NCBI GenBank assembly: GCA_018828825.1
Contig: JAHJUV010000105.1
Span: forward strand, 1 to 12,068
DNA length: 12,068 bases
DNA from: Planctomycetota bacterium
Lineage (GTDB): Bacteria > Planctomycetota > Phycisphaerae > Sedimentisphaerales > UBA12454
Direction of reading: 5' to 3'
Positions 7,601 to 12,068 of this stretch are shown piece by piece. Every line of letters starts with the position of its first letter. The stretch's first letter is position 1. Position numbers and translations under genes: made by a program. The notes beneath the pieces were generated by a model. That model saw only the letters and a program-made list of their open reading frames with translations. It did not search any database and was not told the origin of the DNA.

Positions 7601-8351
7601 CCTTATCGGATACATACTGTTCGACAAAAAACCGCAATTCGCTGAGGTTGACGTCGTTGAGCAATGCAAAAAATTTCTCGAAGATAAAATCGATTCCGGC
7701 CAGCTGGTTATACCAAAAGGCGTCAGCTACAGTTTCGCAGGCACTTATGAAAGCCAGATACGTGCCCAGAAAACTCTGGCAGTTGTCGTTCCTCTTGCAC
7801 TTTTTATAATTTTTCTAATTCTTTATATGCAGTTCAAATCCGTTATGACAAGCATGCTTGTCTTCTCCGGCATTATAGTCGCCTGGGGCGGCGGGTTTTT
7901 GATGATATGGTGCTACAATCAGGGTTGGTTCCTGAACTTCAGCGTTTTCGGCCAGTCGCTGCGAGAGCTTTTCCAGATTCATCCGATTAATATGAGCGTA
8001 GCTGTATGGGTTGGCTTTCTTGCGTTGTTCGGCATTGCTTCTGACGACGGCGTAGTAATGTGTACATATCTTGAGCAGTCATTCAAAAAATTAAAACCTG
8101 GAAATATCAAGGATATCCGCCAGACCGTAATAAAGGCGGGAAATCGAAGAATTCGGCCGTGCCTTATGACAACGGCTACCACTATACTCGCCTTGCTGCC
8201 GGTGCTGACCTCTACCGGCCGAGGGGCGGATATTATGATTCCCATGGCAATTCCCTCTTTTGGCGGTATGACGATTGAAATACTTACTATGCTTGTTGTG
8301 CCGGTACTTTATTGCTGGCTGGCGGAAGCTAAACTGCACAAAAGTAAGTAA
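4647..8351 (+). CDS. CusA-like heavy-metal RND efflux pump, enlarged form
   Basis: This inner-membrane proton antiporter should export monovalent metal ions through the adaptor and channel above. Numbered from ATG 4647 it has 1234 residues; E. coli CusA has about 1047. An upstream in-frame TTG (4629) lacks a ribosome binding site, while GACGAG precedes 4647 by ten bases. HME-RND marks are VDAIPDIGENQ, FTDWPGRSPKDVDDQITYPL, SYSMFGFSSIYIIF and IVDMGIIICEN, with Asp444 and Glu451 spaced as the CusA proton-relay pair. Met697 (FLYM) and Met836 (RIVMLQSG) sit where I place Met ligands of CusA. A third, in RYGM, is Ile904 here. Extra sequence includes about 100 residues with three or four added membrane helices (539-647), a basic/Asp-Gly-rich periplasmic loop (about 755-800) and a longer loop before a late helix. 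The YHS stop is 21 bases upstream, indicating cotranscription. Confidence 0.92.
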   Translation: MDNGKENNPDRPSGPVAAIIRFCLENKLVVALLTAFIIIWGLHVAPFDWKLGFLPRNPVAVDAIPDIGENQQIVFTDWPGRSPKDVDDQITYPLTTALMGVPGVKTVRSYSMFGFSSIYIIFNEKIDFYWSRSRILEKLNSLPANTLPQGVQPMLGPDATALGQIFWYTLEGMDEKGNPTGGWDLEELRTAQDWFVRYALLGAEGISEEASIGGFVKEYQIDVDPDAMRAYKVSLEDIFMAVRASNVDVGARTIEINKVEYIIRGLGFIKKLSDIENTVIKVNDRVPIYIKNIAKVSYGPALRRGALDKGGGEAVGGVVVVRYGYNPLQAIKNIKAKIAELSPGLPKKTLADGTVSQIKVVPYYDRAGLIYETLGTLETAVRQEVLVTIIVVIIMLMHLRSSVLISSMMPLAVLMCFIAMKTFGVDANIVSLSGIAIAIGTIVDMGIIICENILRHLEDAKPEDNKLEVVFNASYEVGSAVLTAVATTVVGFLPVFFMTGSEGKLFKPLAFTKTFALISSIIIALTIIPSAAHILFTKNFEIKRWTRYILAGCVIAAGVAAGFVIGFWPGLVVIIIGIYYLVKGRQSSQKQSSKSGLVASIFAIALVGIILTLDWLPMGPEKGTIINIIFMVVLIGGLLSFFHFYQKYYPLILNWCLENKLKFLSIPMLVVILGGFIWSGLGKEFMPSLDEGSFLYMPTTMPHASLGEALDIIQKQDAAIGSIPEIDTVVGKIGRMESPLDPAPVSMIETIINYKSEYILGKDGRRISFRYDKKTKQFTRDKDGSLIPDKNGRPYRQWRDNIKSPDDIWHEIVNAAQIPGTTSAPKLQPIAARIVMLQSGMRAPMGIKVKGPDLDTIEKVGFEIEQLLKEIPTVEASTVIADRIVGKPYLEINIDRQAIARYGISIRQVQDVIEVAIGGDMLTTTVEGRERYPVRVRYMRELRNSIETLGKILVPASDGAQIPLIQLADIQYVRGPQEIKSEDTFLIGYILFDKKPQFAEVDVVEQCKKFLEDKIDSGQLVIPKGVSYSFAGTYESQIRAQKTLAVVVPLALFIIFLILYMQFKSVMTSMLVFSGIIVAWGGGFLMIWCYNQGWFLNFSVFGQSLRELFQIHPINMSVAVWVGFLALFGIASDDGVVMCTYLEQSFKKLKPGNIKDIRQTVIKAGNRRIRPCLMTTATTILALLPVLTSTGRGADIMIPMAIPSFGGMTIEILTMLVVPVLYCWLAEAKLHKSK

Positions 8352-8431
8352 ATCGCTATACTTTTGCAGGAATACCACGGCCGACAAGGCGAAAGTTCAT
8401 CCTGATAAAGTCGAGCTTGTAAAAAGATTTA

Positions 8432-9409
8432 TCATCGGCAGCGGATAAGTTGTGCGGGGTTGAATTGGATTTGAGGGGCGATTACTTTTAAATCATTCAA
8501 AAATCTTTTGCCGTCGGTCCAATAGCCTGCTGTCGGCTTGAGCTGCCGGCATTTTTCAATGAAATAGCTGTTAAGGGAGGCCATTAGCTGTTCGCGCAGA
8601 TACTTGCTCGTCATCGACGCAAGAGCGGCCGGCAGATAGAGTTCATCGGCTTTGACCACAAAATCCAGCTTCACCACCTTGTATGACGTTGAAAGCTCAT
8701 AACTGCTGGAAGTATCGTTCTCGTCCAGTATCTTAAGAGCCATATCAGGGAACATCGTCCGCAGCAGTTGGCTGTACCGCATCCTGCCGCCCTGACGGTC
8801 GATTCTGAAATGATAATTGCGGTGCTGTGAACTTTTAATTACCTCGTCGATGGGCCTGCAGACAAGCTGGAAAACCACTTTCGATTTATTCCTGATTTTT
8901 TCAATCAGCTGGTTATAATGCCCGGCTTCGAGACAATAGCTTTTCAATGCAATTAGGGCAATCCCGTTCTTTTCGAGATTTTTTTCAAACGCCCCAGCCG
9001 AAATGGAAATTTCATCAGCGTTGAAATCTATCTTTTGTGTATCGATATTTTTATACCAGGGACATTCGAGCAGTCTTTGCTTGCTGTCGGAACCGAGCGA
9101 ATCGACAAGCTGCGCCACTGAATCTGGTGTTTTGGAAAGACTTTTAAGGCAGGATAAAACCGTCTTTTCCAGATGTGCTATACCGGTCGAGGGAGTATAG
9201 GCCTTTTTACTGTCACAAATCAGGAGTCTGCCGGCCAGGTGTTTTTTCTTCGATGATATACTGTCCGAAAGGAGCTGCCACATATCGGCTCCGATTTTCT
9301 CGGTCGGTATGCTAAAAGCGGCTGCCGAAACGACCAGCGGCCCGAGAATCGGGCCAAGACCGGCCTCATCAATGCCAACCGCCACCGTATCAGCCAAAAT
9401 CCCTTTCAT
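8432..9409 (-). CDS. RNase HII-like protein, enlarged (325 residues)
   Basis: The start carries GIDEAGLGPILGPLVVSA (Asp14, Glu15), matching the DEAGRGP active-site block of RNase HII. CDSKK (Asp66-Lys69) matches the conserved (K)DSK block. RIDRQGGR supplies Asp204. KADELYLPAALASMTSKYLRE supplies Asp255 in the place of the last catalytic acid. RNase HII removes RNA from RNA/DNA hybrids and single ribonucleotides from DNA with two metal ions; all four acids seem present. The protein is about 100 residues longer than usual bacterial RNase HII. The extra part lies between 70 and 190 and includes a segment rich in Lys and Ser. The sole ATG (complement of 9407-9409) has GGAG only two bases away, and an in-frame stop lies four codons upstream. 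The gene runs opposite to the efflux operon and diverges from the next gene. A proper paralogue search would decide whether it is the main rnhB. Confidence 0.75.
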   Translation of the reverse strand: MKGILADTVAVGIDEAGLGPILGPLVVSAAAFSIPTEKIGADMWQLLSDSISSKKKHLAGRLLICDSKKAYTPSTGIAHLEKTVLSCLKSLSKTPDSVAQLVDSLGSDSKQRLLECPWYKNIDTQKIDFNADEISISAGAFEKNLEKNGIALIALKSYCLEAGHYNQLIEKIRNKSKVVFQLVCRPIDEVIKSSQHRNYHFRIDRQGGRMRYSQLLRTMFPDMALKILDENDTSSSYELSTSYKVVKLDFVVKADELYLPAALASMTSKYLREQLMASLNSYFIEKCRQLKPTAGYWTDGKRFLNDLKVIAPQIQFNPAQLIRCR

Positions 9410-9485
9410 CGCTCCGTATCAACGCTTTATCGTTATCGCCATTGCTTTGGAGCGTCGGCGACTTCCCTGCCGGACTCCTTTCAGC

Positions 9486-9512
9486 GTTATAATAGTTTTG
9501 AATTTATGTCAA
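9486..9512 (-). promoter_or_regulatory. Candidate promoter for the RNase HII-like gene
   Basis: Read on the minus strand, TTGACA (complement of 9507-9512) is followed after 15 bases by TATAAC (complement of 9486-9491). The -35 is perfect and the -10 has one mismatch; the spacer is shorter than ideal. It lies about 77 bases before the start codon at 9409. The remaining 9410-9642 intergenic sequence holds this and the divergent promoter at 9576-9604. Confidence 0.4.
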
Positions 9513-9575
9513 ATCAATCAAAAATTAAAACTTGCCGCCATCCGGGGATGTTTGTTCCTGCTCTATGTAAATTCC

Positions 9576-9604
9576 TTGACTACATCCATAATCGGTAATA
9601 TTAT
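9576..9604 (+). promoter_or_regulatory. Strong sigma-70-like promoter
   Basis: TTGACT (9576-9581), a 17-base spacer and TATTAT (9599-9604) form a near-consensus housekeeping promoter, with one mismatch in each hexamer. It would start transcription about 30 bases before ATG 9643. GGTGG (9632-9636) six bases before that ATG is the ribosome binding site. It is intact, so the hybrid gene downstream is probably transcribed. Confidence 0.6.
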
Positions 9605-9642
9605 CTCGGTTGAAGCTATAACTACTATTTTGGTGGTGTGAT

Positions 9643-10746
9643 ATGGAAATCCGCAATATCTATAAGGTTCTGGCTGTAATAATCTTAACATCTTTCCTTG
9701 CCGGCTGCGGCGAACAGAAAAAGAGAAGTAAGGATGCGAAAAAAATCGAAACTCCTCCGGCCCAGGCCCGGCTCGACAAAACCATCGGCGATCTTGCCGA
9801 GGTCGTTGCTTTCAGCCCCATACCGGTAAAAGGTGTAGGACTGGTCGTCGGTCTGCCGAACACAGGCTCATCGGAATGTCCCTCGCAGACAAGAGATTAT
9901 CTGCGTCAATATATTATCGCTCAGCTTGGCCCCCAAAACGTCAATGCCGAAAGAATGATTAACAGTCTCGACACCGCTGTCGTTCTTGTTGAAGGTTTCA
10001 TTCCTCCGGCAGCGTCTAAATATCAGTCGTTCGATGTTACAGTAACCGCCCTGCCGAACACCCAGACCACTTCGCTTAACGGAGGCAGACTTTACACCAC
10101 CGAACTCAAATTGATTGCTCGCATCGATGAATCTATCGAAACATCCAAGATTCTGGCTCTCGCTGCCGGAGATGTTAGAAAAATAATACAAAATTATAGC
10201 GACGGTGTCATTTTTGTAGACAGTGACTTTAGCTCAATACCAGATGAAAGTTCTCGTTATGTCCGCGTTCAAAATTCGAAAATGTGGTTAGAACTGGTTG
10301 AAGGCCATTGGGTAGAAAAACCTGCCCTTACTTGTGCGAGAAAAATTTTAAACGATGGTCAGTATTTGGACGCTCAAAACGCTTGTCGAGCTAAGATTAA
10401 CTCGGTCAAAGATATACTTAACACAGGATTAAGTAGTCCGAATTTTGTTAAGATTCCCTCGCTATTCAGGGATGGTTCTACAGACGAAGGATTCCAGGCA
10501 GTTGCTGAAATGCCTGGAATGGTTAATATGCTTGTTATAGGGAATAGAGCTATTATTGCAAAGCCATTTGGACCTTTGGAGTATGGAGTGGATATTTTTG
10601 AAGATTATGTCGAATCTGTGTTGGGCCCGATAGGTATTTCGGTTAATTTTGTCGATGATTGGGATACTTACCATAGAATGGAAGGTGAAATTCATTGCGG
10701 TACAAATGTTAAGAGAACCCCGCACATTACCAACTGGTGGGAATAA
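9643..10746 (+). CDS. Hybrid: FlgI-like lipoprotein N-terminus fused in frame to a peptidyl-arginine deiminase C-terminus
   Basis: Residues 1-22 are a lipoprotein signal (lipobox FLAGC, Cys22). Residues ~48-176 resemble the flagellar P-ring protein FlgI: KGVGLVVGLPNTGSS, VVLVEGFIPPAASKYQSFDV and LNGGRLYTTELK. Such lipoproteins also occur outside flagellar operons, and no flagellar gene is nearby. From about residue 177 the protein matches the C-terminal region of peptidyl-arginine deiminases (PADs), Ca-dependent enzymes converting protein Arg to citrulline. Matches include VKIPSLF, MVNMLVIG (293-300), KPFGP (307-311), FVDDWDTYH and GEIHCGTNVKRTPHITNWWE, with Cys352 equal to the PAD4 nucleophile Cys645. 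The PAD region with the catalytic Asp (350 in PAD4) is absent. The His-x-Asp site may be reduced to Phe191-Val192-Asp193. So the hybrid is probably not an active deiminase. A+T content jumps at the joint. Confidence 0.8.
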   Translation: MEIRNIYKVLAVIILTSFLAGCGEQKKRSKDAKKIETPPAQARLDKTIGDLAEVVAFSPIPVKGVGLVVGLPNTGSSECPSQTRDYLRQYIIAQLGPQNVNAERMINSLDTAVVLVEGFIPPAASKYQSFDVTVTALPNTQTTSLNGGRLYTTELKLIARIDESIETSKILALAAGDVRKIIQNYSDGVIFVDSDFSSIPDESSRYVRVQNSKMWLELVEGHWVEKPALTCARKILNDGQYLDAQNACRAKINSVKDILNTGLSSPNFVKIPSLFRDGSTDEGFQAVAEMPGMVNMLVIGNRAIIAKPFGPLEYGVDIFEDYVESVLGPIGISVNFVDDWDTYHRMEGEIHCGTNVKRTPHITNWWE

Positions 10747-10774
10747 TGAAATCTTAAATAAGGAGATAAATAAA

Positions 10775-11914
10775 ATGTCAAAAATAAGTAAATATATCTT
10801 TCTTTTGATTGCTTTTGTTAGTTTACAAATAACAAGCCTGTCTATTGGCGAACAAGCCAAAGAACCCAATTATGTAGGGTCATTCAGCAAGGGTTTAAAT
10901 CAACTATACAAATTTAGGAATCCCTACGGTGGTTTAGGCAAAATAAATCCATCGGACAAGAAACCTCAAGTTGACCCAAATTACACGGCTTTCTTAGTGG
11001 ATGTACTAATGAATGGACCAAATTGGTTGCCGGAATCACAGCATCATTTAGTCAGATGCTACGCAGCAATATGCCTTGGGATGACAAAAGACCCGCAGGC
11101 CATTGAGCCTCTGATAAAAGCTATGAACACTCTTGATGAATCATCTGGCAGGGAATACTACATATCGGGCTATGCAGCTACTGCATTAGGTTTATTAGGA
11201 GATTCAAATGCCGTTGAGCCTTTGATAGCAGCGCTAAGATCAGAAAAAGTACATATTTCGAGACGAGTTCCACTTGCACTTACATGGATTGGCGACCTTC
11301 GTGCGGTTGGGCCTATGATAGAGATGCTTAAAGAAAAACGACATAAGTGGCGGCAGGCCTACGAGCAACTCGAAAAACTCCCCGATTCATCAGAAGATGT
11401 CAATACAAGGCAAACGATTTTTAAAGCCCAGTCAGCCGAAATAGAGGCCGGCCTGGCAGTGCTTGGGCATGATGAACTTTTAACAAGACTTACTAAAACA
11501 AAACTCCGGAATAAGCATAAAAATATATCACACTGGACAGAGGAACAGTTAACAGATAATAGAAGGCAGGATGCAAATAGTTTGCCTGAGCTTTGGTCTC
11601 GATGGTGGCATGGCGGGTCGCAATTTACCGGCCAGCGGTTTGAGGCAAAACACAATGAATGGAAGGTTATGAAAAAGGAAAATCATCTTGAAAAATCAAA
11701 TGCCAAGAGAAGATTATCTGAGATGACAGACCTTGGCATACCGGCGATACCGTTTATGATTGAGAAAGTAGAGCAGGGCGAAACTGATTTTATACCCTTG
11801 ATATCAAGGCTAACCAATAAAGAGCTTAGTGAAACTGCGACCCAGCAGGAATGTCTCGAATGGTGGAATAAAAACAACCAAAAATGGCTTATCCCTTTCT
11901 CTGAGGGAAATTAG
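10775..11914 (+). CDS. Exported HEAT/PBS-lyase-repeat protein of unknown function
   Basis: I place the start at 10775, where AGGAG (10761-10765) lies nine bases upstream; earlier in-frame ATGs lie inside the preceding gene. The 379-residue protein has a signal peptide (hydrophobic 8-22, likely cleaved near Gly25). Residues ~90-185 hold at least three HEAT-like helical repeats: VRCYAAICLGMTKDPQAIEP, YAATALGLLGDSNAVEPLIA and VPLALTWIGDLRAVGPMIEM. These make a curved protein-binding scaffold. The second half is helical and charged, with a Trp-rich patch near WSRWWHGGS, another possible repeat (LGIPAIPFMIEKVEQG) and ECLEWWNKNNQKW at the end. The gene follows the hybrid PAD gene by 28 bases, probably cotranscribed, and shares its A+T-rich composition. 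HEAT proteins can be immunity proteins in polymorphic toxin loci, but nothing here proves such a role. Confidence 0.75.
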   Translation: MSKISKYIFLLIAFVSLQITSLSIGEQAKEPNYVGSFSKGLNQLYKFRNPYGGLGKINPSDKKPQVDPNYTAFLVDVLMNGPNWLPESQHHLVRCYAAICLGMTKDPQAIEPLIKAMNTLDESSGREYYISGYAATALGLLGDSNAVEPLIAALRSEKVHISRRVPLALTWIGDLRAVGPMIEMLKEKRHKWRQAYEQLEKLPDSSEDVNTRQTIFKAQSAEIEAGLAVLGHDELLTRLTKTKLRNKHKNISHWTEEQLTDNRRQDANSLPELWSRWWHGGSQFTGQRFEAKHNEWKVMKKENHLEKSNAKRRLSEMTDLGIPAIPFMIEKVEQGETDFIPLISRLTNKELSETATQQECLEWWNKNNQKWLIPFSEGN

Positions 11915-11915
11915 G

Positions 11916-12068
11916 GACGATGATAACGGCAATGTTCTGCGTATGATAGCCGAGCCGAACAATGGCGATGCGAATATTATAACTTCGTACACTTATGAAC
12001 CTAACTTTGACTTTGTTGCGACTATTACCGATGCGGAAAATAATACAACAACCTTCGATTACAACGAA
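11916..12068 (+). CDS. RHS/YD-repeat protein fragment (no start of its own; runs off the window)
   Basis: The frame starting right after the HEAT gene's stop encodes 51 residues typical of RHS/YD repeats: DDDNGNVLRMIAEP, then SYTYEPNFDFVATITDAENN and TTTFDYNE. Such repeats build the large cocoon of Rhs/teneurin-type secreted proteins. The frame is open back to a stop at 11811-11813, but upstream of 11914 it overlaps the HEAT gene and encodes nothing RHS-like. The only ATG (11943) is in the middle of a repeat and has no ribosome binding site. This is therefore an internal piece of an RHS gene, 5'-truncated, whose downstream part lies outside the window. It may be silent, or expressed only by read-through or recombination. 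Confidence 0.75.

Noticed and set aside
8403..8434. TGATAAA / TTTATCA inverted repeat as a terminator between convergent genes
   Set aside because: The stem is short and A+T-rich, the loop is 18 bases, and no T-run follows on either strand.
8360..8449. Open plus-strand codons after the pump gene ending IIGSG and stop
   Set aside because: There is no start codon, no recognisable family, and it overlaps the end of the RNase HII-like gene; probably chance.
9643..10170. True flagellar P-ring gene
   Set aside because: It has a lipoprotein signal, no neighbouring flagellar genes and only part of the FlgI sequence, so a structural flagellar role is unlikely.
10649..10774. N-terminal extension of the HEAT protein reading frame
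   Set aside because: The extra 42 codons overlap the highly conserved PAD end in another frame, have no ribosome binding site and hide the signal peptide; the ATG at 10775 has AGGAG nine bases before it.
1..12068. CRISPR array, tRNA or rRNA genes
   Set aside because: No regularly spaced repeats, cloverleaf-like sequence or rRNA-like conserved stretches were seen while reading both strands.

Overview
The window looks like chromosomal DNA of a Gram-negative-type bacterium, most likely a planctomycete of the Phycisphaerae kind. This is an inference from memory of protein families: a non-flagellar FlgI-like lipoprotein, an enlarged RNase HII-like protein, a stand-alone LigD-type phosphoesterase fragment, and moderate G+C with many lipoprotein or signal-peptide starts. 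No marker gene proves it.

Layout. Positions 1-63 hold only the signal-peptide end of a minus-strand gene that leaves the window. Positions 221-723 are a graveyard: a truncated LigD 3'-phosphoesterase gene is joined to the last ~65 codons of an IS4/IS5-type transposase, followed by an orphan signal-peptide-like mini-ORF. Positions 863-8351 form a tightly packed plus-strand metal-efflux operon: an outer-membrane TolC/CusC-like channel, a CusB-like adaptor with two heavy-metal-binding modules, a YHS lipoprotein, a second YHS protein that also carries a CpxP/Spy-like segment, and a very large CusA-like RND pump. No regulator is visible, but there is a candidate promoter with a palindrome just before the first gene. 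Positions 8432-9409 (minus) encode the RNase HII-like protein.

Positions 9643-12068 are the most unusual part. A strong sigma-70-like promoter drives a gene whose first ~176 codons encode a FlgI-like lipoprotein and whose remaining codons, in the same frame, encode the C-terminal part of a peptidyl-arginine deiminase (PAD) ending in the active-site HCGTN motif. Base composition drops sharply at the joint. A HEAT-repeat protein gene follows 28 bases later, and its stop codon abuts an RHS/YD-repeat reading frame that has no start of its own and runs out of the window. The segment from about 10171 to 11914 therefore looks like inserted A+T-rich material between an older chromosomal gene and RHS debris.

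How the genes work together. The efflux operon would move copper/silver-type ions from periplasm and cytoplasm across the outer membrane. Its HMBD and YHS modules, with Cys, His and Met, would catch ions in the periplasm and pass them to the adaptor and pump. The PAD/HEAT/RHS region may be a remnant of an effector-type cassette; whether the hybrid protein has any activity is doubtful, because most PAD catalytic residues are absent.
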